Below are positions 1-11,105 of a stretch of 64,000 bases of DNA, piece after piece. Positions within the stretch are counted from its first letter, which is position 1; each line of letters opens with the position of its first letter. The position numbers and the translations under genes are program-made. A model generated the notes under the pieces. That model was not told the origin of the DNA and ran no database searches. It saw only the letters and a program-made list of their open reading frames with translations. The stretch is from Clytia hemisphaerica (Eukaryota; Cnidaria; Hydrozoa; Leptothecata; Clytiidae), in assembly GCA_902728285.1 (NCBI GenBank), contig CACVBU010000520.1:10261-74260 (forward strand). The letters are read 5' to 3'.

Positions 1-1217
1 AAAAAACCGAGTTATCCCGAGTTGTGACGTCATTTTTGGAATTTAGTGACGTCATTTTTCATTTTATAACTCGGTTTATTTCTCTTCCTTTAACTTTCCG
101 AGTTATTTTCCATTTTTTAACTCGGGAATTTTTTCTTCCTTTAGCTTTCCGAGTTATTTTTTGAATTTCTAAGTTAACTCGGGAATTTTTGCTTCCTTTA
201 TTAGCTTTCCGAGTTATTTTTCTTCTAAAAAAAACACCAGCTTTAATCAATCTATTGATCGAAACCACAAGCACACCGCAAATATTTACTATTTGCTTGA
301 ATAGAAGAAGAATTTTGTGAATGAGTTCCATGGGGGGTACTAAGGCAAGTACGGGTATTTTTTGGACTTTACTTTCGAAGGGTCGTAAAAATCTCAAAAT
401 CTAATTTCAGTCCCCCTCCTAAGGCTTGTAAAACAGCCAAAAGTTCCAATAAGGGTCACGAAATCCCGAAAAATCAGTTTTTTCCTCGATTTTTGCGGCA
501 CACACCCGTCCAGCTCCTAACCCTAGTACCCCCAGATGATAGTCTGTGAAATGATTGATTCAAGAATCGTTGGTGATTCATTTAAAATTTTTACAGCGAA
601 GGAGGGAGGACTCTCTTGTCATGTCACTTACAGTATTCTTTAATGAAATAGGGAGGAAATATTAATTTTGAAATAGCTTTATCTCATCACTTACCTACTG
701 TATTTTTTTAGATTTACACAGCATTTATGCTGTAAGATTTTTGAAGGGCTTACACTTTGTTTATCTAGCAGGTTTTAACTTCAGCTCTTGGTCTTGCTTT
801 TCTTCAATTATTCACTTGTTTGTCGATTATTCATTTTATTCAAAGCAGGTTAAGGTTTTTCTAGTTGGTAATGGATGGTTATGTCTTTGATTTTGGTTGG
901 TATATGGGATCAATAGATTAAAGCTGGTGTTTTTTTATGAAGAAAAATAACTCGGAAAGCTAATAAAGGAAGCAAAAATTCTCGAGTTAACTTAAAAATT
1001 CAAAAATAACTCGGAAAGCTAAAGGAAGAAAAAATTCCCGAGTTAAAAAATGAAAAATAACTCGGAAAGTTAAAGGAAGCAAAAATTCCCGAGTTAAAAA
1101 ATGAAAAATAACTCGGAAAGTTAAAAGAAGCAAAAATAAATAAACCGAGTTATGAAATGTAAAATAACGTCACTAAATTCCAAAAATGACGTTATAACTC
1201 GGGATAACTCGGAAAAA
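1..1217. mobile_element. Foldback (inverted-repeat) element, left end at window edge
   Basis: Two arms of about 260-310 bp are inverted copies of each other. The left arm (1 to about 265) starts CCGAGTTATCCCGAGTT and continues with TGACGTCATTTTTGGAATTT. The right arm (about 905-1217) ends with the reverse complement. Both arms hold short direct repeats built on AACTCGGAAAG and TTCCCGAGTTA. The loop of about 640 bp shows no convincing gene. No transposase is visible, so this is a non-autonomous element. Because the left end falls at the first base, the target duplication cannot be read. Confidence 0.75.
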
Positions 1218-1243
1218 ATAACCTGGGAATTCCGAGCCTCCCA

Positions 1244-1412
1244 CATGAGGGTCCGACTTTTGTAGATCGGGGTCCGACTTTTGTAGATCGGGGTCCGACT
1301 TTTGTAGATAGGGGTCCGATTTGGGGTCCGAATTAGGGTCCGATTTGAGGTCCGATCTTGGGTCCGAAATAGGGTCCGGGGTCAGGGTCCAAAGTCCGGG
1401 TCCGACTTTTAC
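1244..1412. repeat. GGGTCCGA tandem repeat
   Basis: Three 21-bp units starting GGGGTCCGACTTTTGTAG are followed by a run of shorter GGTCCGA-anchored units with variable spacers. The minus strand can be read as an SDP-rich open frame. The periodicity is explained by the DNA repeat, so I do not call a gene. Confidence 0.8.
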
Positions 1413-1668
1413 AGTATGCCTAAAGGTACTGCCATGCATAACAGCGGCAGAATTTGCAACTCGTGCTTTTTGGGATCTCGCACTTTAATTTTCTTATCTT
1501 AAAAGTGCAACTCGTAACTCGCAGAAGAAAGTAACTCACAACTCGCAGATTTAATACAGTAGTAACTCGCAACTAATTCTTATCTCTCACCTAACCATCA
1601 CGCAGCGTGCCATTCAAAACTATTGTATCTTCAGGTAATCAATGGGTGTAATAATGGCGGGTCCAGGC

Positions 1669-2737
1669 GATTAGTATGGCGCGCCAAAAAGCTTTTTAAT
1701 ACTAACTTTTTTTTTATAATACCAACTTTTTTTTATAATACCAACTTTTTTTTATAATATCAACTGTTTTTTATAATATCAACTTTTTTTTGATAATACC
1801 AACTTTTTTTTATATACCAACTTTTTTTATAATACCAACTTTTTTATTATAATACCAACTTTTGTTTTTATAGTACCAACTTTTTTTTAGTTTCATAACA
1901 CCAATTTTGTCTCGCTTACTATGCGTGTATAATCGATCAAGTGTAGAAAAGAGTCTTAGCGCGATTACACCTAGCCTCAATCGAACGGCTGATATTTCTG
2001 GGTAATATTCTATTGTGTTCGATTGCGTTAATTGGGTTTTACGTTGGTGCCTTTCTTGACTCTAATCCTGATGCCTGAAAATTTTGATACAGAGGACATA
2101 AAACGAACATTATATTCATATAAGGCCATATAGATCTAACAACCATATGGATATAATTATAACATATTGCATAATACTGTATATCTATACCTAACCAAAC
2201 AAAAGTTGCAACAAAATTTGATTGGTCTGAAGAATCAATCCACCAGCCAGAGAGAGAACAAACAACACAAATGATAAAAATAAGCTGAACTACCAGCAGT
2301 CTTTGGACCTTTACCCAAGCAGCCAACAGCCAAGTCAAGGACAGGACATCCATGGTGGTGCCTCATGTAGATTTTCCAGTGAAGAACTGTAAAGGCCCGT
2401 CTACATGGTGAAAAAAGAAAATTGACTAAGCGAGACCAAAAAAATTGATATTATAAAAATGAAAGTTAGTGTTATATAAAAAAGTTGATATTATAAAAAA
2501 AGTTGGTATTATGAAAAAAAGTTGCTATTTAAAAAAAAAATCTGATATTATAAAAATGAAAGTTTGTATTATAATAAAAAGTTGGTATTATAAAAAAAAA
2601 GTTGATACTATAAAAATGAAAGTTGGTATTATAAAAGTGAAAGTTGGTATTATAAAAAAAATTTAGTATTATAAAAGAAAGTTGATGTTATAAAAAAAAG
2701 TTAGTATTAAAAAGCCTTTTGGCGCGCCATAGATTAG
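1669..2737. mobile_element. Foldback element with GGCGCGCC ends and 6-bp target duplication
   Basis: The element runs 1675-2731 and is bounded by the direct repeat GATTAG at 1669-1674 and 2732-2737. Its termini are TATGGCGCGCCAAAA and the reverse complement. The arms are arrays of an 18-20 bp unit, ATACCAACTTTTTTTT on the left (about 1695-1895) and its inverse on the right (about 2437-2710). The loop is a mosaic. At 1930-2030 it holds a piece similar to the element at 60333-60843 (the AATATTACCCAG and CGATTGCG motifs), and at 2191-2353 it holds an exon-like segment on the minus strand. No transposase is visible. Confidence 0.88.
2191..2353 (-). pseudogene. Possible captured first exon of a membrane protein inside the foldback element
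   Basis: On the minus strand an ATG in a strong context (ACCACCATGG) opens 54 codons that end at TTAG|GTATAG, a good donor site. The frame is closed upstream by TGA, so this would be a first coding exon. The peptide is strongly hydrophobic. It begins MDVLSLTWLLAAWV, has a second hydrophobic stretch with paired Trp around residues 37-38, and looks like the start of a multi-pass membrane protein. I do not recognise the family. Its position in the non-repetitive loop of a transposon suggests a host fragment picked up by the element. A chance open frame cannot be excluded. Confidence 0.35.
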
Positions 2738-4782
2738 GATTACTACGTGCAAAAACAACAGCTTCCTCAACCGACTATTTAGTTTGAAATTCAAGTTTTG
2801 GAACGTGCCAACGTGATTCTGATTGATGTGAGACAGGTAAAGAATTATTCTTAGGAAATAGAGTTTGCTCGAGTATAGATACGTGATGGTTTTTGCTGGT
2901 TTGCTGATTTTTGCTTTAGGGTTGGTTTCGTTGGACTGTTTGACAGTTGTTTTTTTTAATTAATGAAAAAAAAAACTTATCTCCTTGTCCAGTCCCAGTT
3001 TGCAGAGAGTGGTTGGCAAACGATTTCATACTCCAGGATGCAAGTGAAATTTTCCAATCCGCGGACCTAGACGGGGGTTCGGTTATTTTATCAGTTAGGG
3101 TTAGGGTTGGAGCTCGAGAGTCATGTAAGGCTGAAGGCCTTCTTAGCCTTAGGGGCATTCGTAGGGGCATTCGTACCCTGAGATTTAACTTTGGATCCCG
3201 TAGGGTTGGGAGCTTTCTTAATTATGGTCTGTAAAAAGGCGGGACAAAAATCAGTTTTTTGAAGTTTGCAAAAAAACGCCACATATATAGAATAAGATCT
3301 TTCAAATTCAGTATGTGAATAGAGCAGTAAAAAATACAACTTTTCTATTTTTCCTTTTTTTTGCAAAAGTTCTAGGAATGAAAATAAAGGGATAATTGAT
3401 GATTGAATACTATCCATTGATGTCCCGCGGCACTATCGTAAAGCTAGAATCGCTTCGCGTACTCTTCGCTTGTGAAAATGATTGACAGATTGAAGTTTTC
3501 ACCCGCGCAGGAGTTCGCGGAGCATTCTCGGCTCAATCCTCGGACCGCGCTAAAAATGGTAGACTAAGCTGTGATGGATCATTTCAATGGAAGTTGTTGG
3601 AATGTTTACAAGGCTCTTGACAGAAAATCGTTTGTTTTATTGTCAATGATGACAGTGCGGTTATTAATTTTGTTAGATCTGACAAATTGATGTTTGTAAG
3701 TGCACTTTATAGTTTTGATTCCCATTGAAGAATCATATTCTGGTTTTCATGTTATTAGATGCTGTTTTAGAGCTTTAGGTCTACACTGATAGGAAAGTAG
3801 AAAATAGGGGGAAAATAAGAGACGATGCATCCTGGAGTATGATATCGTTTGCCAACCCAGATATGACAAGGTTGCACTCAAGGAGAAATTTGGAAATACC
3901 AAGTTCCGCACCCCACGCCACACTAACAGTTAGTCACACTAGGAAATCTAGCTATCAGAAAAAAACAACATCAGTCATCTACAGGATGTATTTGCAACAA
4001 CAAGGATGAGAGTTACCTGAAAAGTTCGCAAGAAAATTAAAATTAAAACTTGAAAGTTTGAAACAAAATAACGTGCAGCAGCCAAAATACCAAAATCAAC
4101 CAACCAAAATTTGTCATTCAATTCCCAAGACAGCGCTTCAATTTTTAAGGCCTTGTTTATACGCTAAAGTAAAAATAATTCCGCACATGTAAATGGGTCA
4201 TTGTTTGAGGTCCGGCAAAATTTCCGGGAAACAGCCTATCCGGTGGTGCGCGGATCTAGGTGGGTTTCGCCTCCCCCATAGATCTTTTTCTTGGGGAAGT
4301 TGATCTTCAAATTTAGTTCTCAAGGTTGGCTTGGCTCAAAATTTTTCATCTATGGCTCAAATTTTAGGCAATTTCTCAAAGTTTTTGAAGATATTAATTT
4401 CTTTAAAAAGCGCCAGGTTATTTTATTATGAATCCCTTTAGAAGTTTTGCAGCGCATTTTTTTGCTTGAGAGTCAAGTAAACGATATAGCGCTTTCGCAG
4501 CACTAATCTTTGATACGCATTTTGGCGGGACGCAAGTGTGACTAACTGACTAACTACCGTGTGTGAGAGATCGGGTAACTTGCATCTGTGGAGGCTAACA
4601 TATGCATAGCCTTCAAATGAATGACCTGACTGGTCATCAAAATACAAAGTTAAATAAAAACAAAAATGATATAGTAGAGCTTCGAGGGGAACTGCATAGT
4701 TCATTTGTTTTGAAATTTTGCTGCTTTGATTTATGGCGCGTGGAAGTGCCAATAAATTATTATTAATTAATTTATTTGTTAA
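2738..4782. other. Intergenic stretch, nothing recognised
   Basis: About 2 kb without a supportable gene. Open frames here are short, overlap on both strands, and have no family resemblance or splice-site pattern. I see no clear inverted repeat. Confidence 0.5.
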
Positions 4783-5447
4783 TGCAGGTCAGGTTCTATA
4801 TACAAAATGATATACAATACCGTCAACTGCTCCAACTTGGGACTATCTGATGCAACATGGGACGGCCATTCAACCACCATTTCACCACCATTTCACCAAA
4901 CCTCCGAAGTCATCTGATTTGAGTTTAATGAACCGCGTATTAAAAAATACATGATATCTCTTTCGCACCGAGTAGGCTTTTAAATCAAAATATTAAAAAA
5001 AATCAGCAGTGTAACACATGCGAGTGTCTGGAACAAAAAAGACCAAATTAGTGGCAAAACGATGGAGCATTTAACGTCACTTGAGTGTCAAGTTACACAC
5101 TCGATATTTGTTAATCCCATTGGGCAGTAGGTGGTTAGGTGGCGGGCGTTCTCTGATTCTCCATTCGCCGTTTGATCATTTTGAATGAAAACAAAAGTTA
5201 AAAAAGGGCGCGCTATCAGTGAAAGTTATTGTGACATGTTACAGTAGGACAGAAAGTATGATTGATAAACTTGGTGGAATTATCAAAACAAATTTGTTGT
5301 CAAAGAGATTTAACAGTAAGTGAAAATACAGGTCAGATATCAACAAGTCCCATGTTGCGACCATTCGTCCCAAGTTGGAGCAGTTGACGGTATATTATAT
5401 ACAATTTCATATACATTGGTAGTAAAAACTGATGTGAACCTGCAGGC
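4783..5447. mobile_element. Degenerate inverted-repeat element
   Basis: The left arm near 4783-4880 contains ACCGTCAACTGCTCCAACTT followed by GGGAC and GCAACATGGGAC. The right arm near 5345-5447 carries the inverse (GTCCCATGTTGC, then AAGTTGGAGCAGTTGACGGT) and ends CCTGCAGG. Arms are about 95 bp with mismatches. The interior shows no coding sequence. Confidence 0.6.
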
Positions 5448-5605
5448 TAAAAAACAAAAAAGTAAAAGTAACCACTGCAAAGGCAAAGTGTTATTTATAC
5501 ATGCAAAACTTGAGGAGATGGGATAAGGTTGGTGTTATTTTCTGTGTGAAATTAAATGATTCAAAAATATATACTAGGTATGTCGGACGAAGAAAAAGAA
5601 TGCAG

Positions 5606-7029
5606 CTATTCAGGGTTCGAATTAACGCTTCGCACTTCGCAAAATGCGAAGTGAATTTTAGGTTTAGCGATGAAAAAAGATTTCCTAACTCAAAAATGCG
5701 AAGCTAAAAAATAAAAAAAACATCTCGCTAATTCATTCATTCGTTTGTCTATTGCTTTATCAACTCGCTACTTCGAAGCTTTATTCATTTGTTTAACCAT
5801 TGCTTTATCAACTCGCTTCCTCGCATCTTTATTTGTTCGTTTATTCGTATATATTCTTTTTTTTTTATCAACTTGCTACTTTGCTACTATTTGTTCGTTT
5901 ATCCAGGGGGGGGTCATGCAGTTATTATATAAACACTATGACAATTACTACCGTGGTGGTATATAAACCAAAATTTGGGAAAACAGTTACTCCACCAGTG
6001 GACTAACTGCAACATGGGTGGTGCCTAAGCCCAAAATTGTCGATTTTGGTAGGATATGGTGTACTAAGTGAGCACATTTTTCAATTTTTCACTTAAATTT
6101 TTTTTTTTTTAATTTCGGAAGCAAAAAAATTCAAAACATTTTTTTCAAAAGTCAAAAAAAAATCAAAATTTTTTCTTCAATAAAGGCATGAAAGATATTT
6201 TAACAAACTTGGAAAATGATTGAGATATTTAACTCTTGAACGGTCGTTAATACGATGTACCCAGTAAAATGGTATCAAAAATGAGGAACTCAGTGAAAAA
6301 ATTGCCAAATTTGGCATTTTTCGGGGTGGTATACACCAATTTTGAGGGTAAAATCAGTTAGTACACTATGGAATAACTGCAAGGGTGGTGGTGTCTGTAG
6401 AAAATGTCCAAAATTGCAGTTACTCCACATAGTGTCGAGGAGTAACTAACTGCAAGACCCCCCCCCCTGGTTTATCTATTGCTTTTTAAACTCGCTATTT
6501 CGAAGCTTTATTCATTCGTTTATCTATTTCTTTATCAACTTGCTACTTCACTACTTTATTCGTCCATTTATCTATTGTTTTATAAACTTGCCACGTTAAA
6601 GCTTATTCTTTGTTTAACTATTGTTTTATCAACTCGCTACCTCGAAACTTTATTCATTCGTTTATATACTTCTTTATTAAATCGCTACCTTGCAACTTTA
6701 TTCATTCGTTTATCTATTGTTTTATCAACTCGCTACTTCGAAGCTTTATCAATTTATTTGTCTATATGCTTTATAAACTCGCTACTTTGCTTTTTCTACA
6801 ATTTTACATAATAGCCTAACTCTAACTTTGTTTTCCTAGATAAATCCATTAAAGACACTTTCGCATCTTCTTCCAAACGACATCGCAAAATACTAAAATA
6901 ATACTAAAAATAATAAAAATTCTTCGCAAACAGTGAAAAATTTTTTGTCTGCGGCGCTGTTTTTTTTGCCTCGTGTCACTCAGAAAAAATTGCGAAGCAC
7001 CTAAAATTTATAATTCGAACCCTGCTATT
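5606..7029. mobile_element. Inverted-repeat element (CAGGGTTCGAATTA ends) carrying a 47-bp minisatellite
   Basis: The termini CAGGGTTCGAATTA at 5611 and TAATTCGAACCCTG ending at 7024 are inverted. The same 5 bp (CTATT) flanks both sides. Inside is a minisatellite of about 47 bp built from TTTATCAACTCGCTACTTCG and TTTATTCATTCGTTTATC units (5740-5903 and 6470-6800). A separate element inserted at 5904-6469 interrupts it. The CAGGG terminus is of the kind seen in hAT-like elements, but the 5-bp flank does not match their usual 8 bp, so I leave the superfamily open. Confidence 0.7.
5897..6476. mobile_element. Nested insertion with CAGGGGGGGGTC ends and 7-bp target duplication
   Basis: The element at 5904-6469 begins CAGGGGGGGGTCATGCAGTT and ends with the imperfect inverse (AACTGCAAGACC then a C-run and CTG). 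GTTTATC flanks it at 5897-5903 and 6470-6476. Removing it with one flank restores the minisatellite unit TTCGTTTATCTATTGC exactly, which proves a secondary insertion. Internal copies of a GTGGTGGTATA and CAGTTACTCC motif recur on both strands. A partial relative lies near 23690-23750 on the other strand. Confidence 0.88.
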
Positions 7030-7087
7030 ATATTTTGATTTTTCACATACTAGGTATGACAGTAAGTTTTAATAAATATTATATTAA

Positions 7088-7530
7088 TTATATTATATTT
7101 GATAAATAGTAAATGTATAAAATAATGTGATATAAGTATTTAGAGATTAAAATAAGTAATAAATAAGTAGTTCTAGAAATATATATGTAGTCTTCATGGT
7201 GGAGAGCTCTCCCAGTCATATTAAAATTTATTTTGTCAAGACAGTCAGACTTTTTCAGGGCCTCTTTTGAGGCATCATAAGTATTTTTCTCCCTGATGGA
7301 ATTAGGAATATTATTCCACACAATAGCAGCTCTATATTTGAAAGAGCGTTTATAGTCAACAAAAGTAAAGCGTGCTTGGTCAATTTTAGATGAGTTTCTG
7401 TTACCACAAGCAACTGATTTTGTAATGAGATCTGTTAAGAGGGGTGAACACAGACCATTGTAGATTTTGTACACTTTGCAAGCTATACTCCTTTTAAAGT
7501 AGTAAGCAATTCCTTTCCAATTTGCAAAGA
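7088..7530 (-). pseudogene. C-terminal remnant of a non-LTR retrotransposon reverse transcriptase
   Basis: The minus-strand frame has the typical tail of LINE-type reverse transcriptases: an NWKGIA-like start near 7519, YKIYNGLCSPLLTDL, then a KRSFKYRAAIVWNNIP motif. In this family the segment reads roughly as YKxLNGLxPxYL followed by RSFxYRxxxLWNxLP. Only about 140 residues remain. The catalytic YADD region, the endonuclease and the ORF upstream are missing, so it is a truncated copy. Clade assignment (CR1, L2 or RTE-like) is not possible from this piece. Confidence 0.8.
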
Positions 7531-8744
7531 TAATACATAGACATCAGAGACGATAAATTTAAAAAAATCCATGAAGACAAGAACACACACACAAACTTTC
7601 AAAATTTGCTAATTGAAAGCAGTAATTAAAATGATGTCGTTCTTTCCTTTCCATGAAGAAAATAACGCCCTTTTCAATATCTGTCGATATACACCCATGG
7701 TCCAGAGCATATGTTATAGTAAAGCACATATTAAATTTTGCTGCTATAAATCAGGGGATTTTTATCAATGTTTTGAGGTCATTTTGATAGAGGTGATGTC
7801 ATGTTGGATAATTCAAAAAATTTTTATGCACTAATCCATTTCTCATCATTGTTTTTAGTGTAGGAGCTTTTAGCCTATAGCAAAAGTTCTATTCTACAGT
7901 TGAGAATACCTTGCAAAACAAAGCACACAGTGTCCTTGTAGGTTGGTTCCCCTCCCTTGAAAATTGAAAAAAATCCCTCTGCCCCCCCTTTTAGTTCCCC
8001 TCCCTAAGGTTTTTAAAATAATCCCCCCCCCCTGAAATTTTTTTTTGTAACAATACTGCTTCTATTCATGTTATCTCGTCCCTATAAAGAAAAAATGTGA
8101 ATTATCACAACCTCAAATATTTTTTTCCTCAGATTTTTTCTGCCCACCCTTGGTTTTTTGGAGCTATTTTTTCTTCCACTATTTTGATTGCCCCCATAGA
8201 ATTTTGAAAACGATTTTGCCCACCCTTTTCCTATTTCTATGAAAATAGGGAGGACACTATTTCAACAAGATGACAACATTCCTGAAACCCTGGCAACAAA
8301 ACCTGTTTGATAGTCCAATCTTTCTGATTTTTATGATGACAATGGCTTCATCAATGGCTTTGGTTGCTAGGAGAGACCTAGCACAGACTTCTGTGCATGT
8401 ATTTGGATTGCTTTAAAAATCTTGAGAAAGTAATTATTTTATGGGATAAAAAAGTGTGACATACAAAACCAATTACTTATTTTCTTGCAATCATTTCCTC
8501 GTTTCTTTTTCAAAATTTTTTTGTCATCATTTTTTCAACATTCCTGCATGGCCTTGGGACTGGTTTTAATTACGTTATGGGGAAGGGCAAGTCAGTCTGT
8601 GTACATTTGCTTTCCAGGGGGTACACTCATCAAGTGTGACTTTTTTAATTCGGTTGAAAGCAATTGTTACCACCTAATTCATTTATTTAAACACGCTTTT
8701 GCAAGTTTATCCAATCTAATTTCTTTCACTTGATAACGATGTCT
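7531..8744. other. Intergenic stretch with C-rich runs, no gene seen
   Basis: There are pyrimidine-rich patches at 7950-8040 and 8140-8230 containing several CCCTCCC and CCCCCCC runs. No open frame has recognisable protein character and there is no clear inverted repeat. Confidence 0.5.
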
Positions 8745-9693
8745 GAAAATAGGGGGTCGTTGTAAAACATGGATTAGCTCCATGGAGTACTCCAATGGAG
8801 TACCTAATGGAGTACCCCCTAAAATACCTGTCAGAGCGATGAATATCACAAATTTGATAATCAACCTTTTCCACTAGCTGTAAACTTCCAATTTATAGCA
8901 ATCAAAAGAATTTCTCAAGTATTTGTTTGTGAAAATATGGCTGCCATCATTTCTGGCAGTAAAGCTCATATAGCGCACGCTCTCTGCTTATAAATCTTTG
9001 TTGATTCTACAATTAACAAACCAGATTTAGCTTGCAGAATAGCTCTGATATATCAAACACTTTATAATAATACATATAATATCAGTGTAATTGTATATAG
9101 TATTATGTGTTATATTATCTATGTAACACCAGTAGGGCACTAGAGCTTTCTTAAGCAATATTTTTCTTTTGTCCTTTTGTCAACAGATTGACTTTTTTAA
9201 AGAAAATATTGTGACAATCATAGAATACATAGCTTATCAACCCATTTCCAAAAGGAATTTTTATCATACTCAATATGATGCAGGTAGTATGACTGTATAT
9301 GAAATGGCAGTTGGGGACAGTCTGTGAGAGAGGTTACAGAGGGGTTTTAGAGCATTAAATTATTCATTGTCATTTTATTGACAAAATACACTTCAATTAA
9401 CAAAATAATAAGACAATCACAATAAATGGAGTCCGCCAACTTTTTTCTTTGATATGAGAATTTCATACTCAATGTGATACAGATGACATGAAAGGATATA
9501 AAAAGAGAGCAACATGAAAGTCACATTCTTGCTACAGAGTGGTTTTAGAGCAAATACAAAAATATACAGGTCTTTATTTTCCTCTCGCGGCGATCTAAAA
9601 TCTGGTCTGCAATCTTTTTAGAGTACTCCAATAGGTACTCCATTGGAGTACTCCATGGAGCTACTCCATGTTTTACAACGACCCGAAAATAGG
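8745..9693. mobile_element. Mutator-like non-autonomous element, 9-bp target duplication
   Basis: The element at 8754-9684 (931 bp) has inverted ends of about 65 bp beginning GGGTCGTTGTAAAACATGG and containing nested ATGGAGTACTCCAATGGAG palindromes. The 9-bp direct repeat GAAAATAGG flanks it at 8745-8753 and 9685-9693. Long inverted ends plus a 9-bp duplication are characteristic of Mutator-type (MULE) transposons. The interior is AT-rich with no transposase. Confidence 0.85.
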
Positions 9694-9733
9694 TCAAATC
9701 AGAAAAAAAATTACCCATTGAATTTGATATAGT

Positions 9734-9774
9734 ACAGAGGCTGAATGTAGATACAATCTACATTCAGCCTCTGT
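9734..9774. repeat. Perfect 19-bp hairpin with 3-nt loop
   Basis: ACAGAGGCTGAATGTAGAT at 9734-9752 is followed by ACA and then its exact reverse complement at 9756-9774. The stem is perfect over 19 bp. It lies outside the adjacent MULE-like element and shows no matching copy elsewhere in the window. Confidence 0.85.
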
Positions 9775-9952
9775 GTCTTAGTTATCCAACTCCATTTCAT
9801 GTCTATCTAGTGGTCTAGTTTTAATAAAATTTTATCCAGAAAATTTGTAAAAATATTTATATTTATTAATACTATTTATTCTTTAGTGCTTTTTATTTTG
9901 ATATTTATGTTTAGGGGGAAGAACAATTTTGTATGAAATTGAACCTAATAAA

Positions 9953-9977
9953 TGATAATAATAATAATAATAATAAT
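9953..9977. repeat. (ATA)n microsatellite
   Basis: About eight ATA/AAT trinucleotides in a row. Confidence 0.9.
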
Positions 9978-10374
9978 ATAGTGGATATAACCAAGGATTT
10001 ATATTTGGACAATATATTTCAATAATTATATTATCATATTCAAGTCTAAAAAATAAAAGTAAAAACAAGATAAAATATCTACAAGATACTCTCTACAGTA
10101 AAAAACATCCTCACTACTCTCTGTCAATTTTCATAACTAATTGATGACTTTTATATTCGTCCTTTGTGTTTAACGATGGCTTTATGTCTTCAATCCACAA
10201 AGCCTCTAAAGTCATTAAGTAGTCCAAAGAGAAAAACGATTGATCAATAATCGAAACGTGATGTATTGTAATTTGACTCCACACTGATCCAAGTGTTGAC
10301 CCACTGCCGTTTATGCTCTTTGAATAAGGTAAATGTAAATGTTGACTGCATTGACCGACATAGCTTGCACATAG

Positions 10375-11105
10375 GGTCCTCCAGGGTTCAGGTACCCCCA
10401 AAAAATTTAGGTACCCCCAATCATTTTGGTACCCCCAAAATTTTCAGAATTCTAAAGTAACCCCCCAACTTTGAGTTACCCCCTTTTTTATTTTTTTATT
10501 TTTTGCTCTTTTGTTATTCCTGGGAAAATACTTCCATGGCGGCCAGCACTTTTTTTTCAACAATTTCCAGGGAGTCACGAGATTTTTAAATACCACAAAC
10601 TTTCAAGGGTTTCTAGGGTTTTTAGTTGATCTTTGATAGTTTTCAAAGACTTCAAGGAAATCTGTCGACAAAGGAGAAAGATTGAATTTTCAATTTTTGT
10701 GTAAAGGAGGGCCCTTAAATTGGCTGATAATTGATAATTTTACAACCACCAATTCTTTCACCCAGACCTGCCAATCTCATATAATTCCGGTGGCACTTGT
10801 ATTTCTGAAAGTTAAAATGGCTGAAAATGGCCACAAAATTTGGCATTTCAAGGGTTTCAAAGGTATAAATCTTGCATTTCAAGGGTCCCCAAAATAATTT
10901 TGACTTTTTAAGGGTGTTTCAAGGGTTTCAAGGAATTCAAGGGTGATGACTTCATACAAAAACAACAGCCCCCACCTCCACTAATGAAAATGCAGATACC
11001 CCCAAACATATCAGGTACCCCCTAAATTTAAGAATACTTCCAGGTACCTGGCTTTTTTAACACCTTTTTTTTTTAGGTACCCCCAAATCTCTGGGGGGGG
11101 GTGGA
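10375..11105. repeat. GGTACCCCC and TTCAAGGG repeat cluster
   Basis: Copies of AGGTACCCCCAAA occur at both edges (10390-10440, 10985-11090). The middle (10590-10950) carries many TTTCAAGGG units. The outer parts look like a degraded transposon, but I could not define clean ends. The direct orientation of GGTACCCCC on both sides argues against a simple foldback. Confidence 0.6.

Noticed and set aside
1173-1439. Minus-strand frame with repeated SDP peptides
   Set aside because: Produced by the GGGTCCGA tandem repeat; no start context, splice sites or family resemblance.
2469-2666. Lys/Ile-rich open frame on the plus strand
   Set aside because: It is the right arm of the foldback element read in frame; the periodic peptide follows the 18-20 bp DNA repeat.
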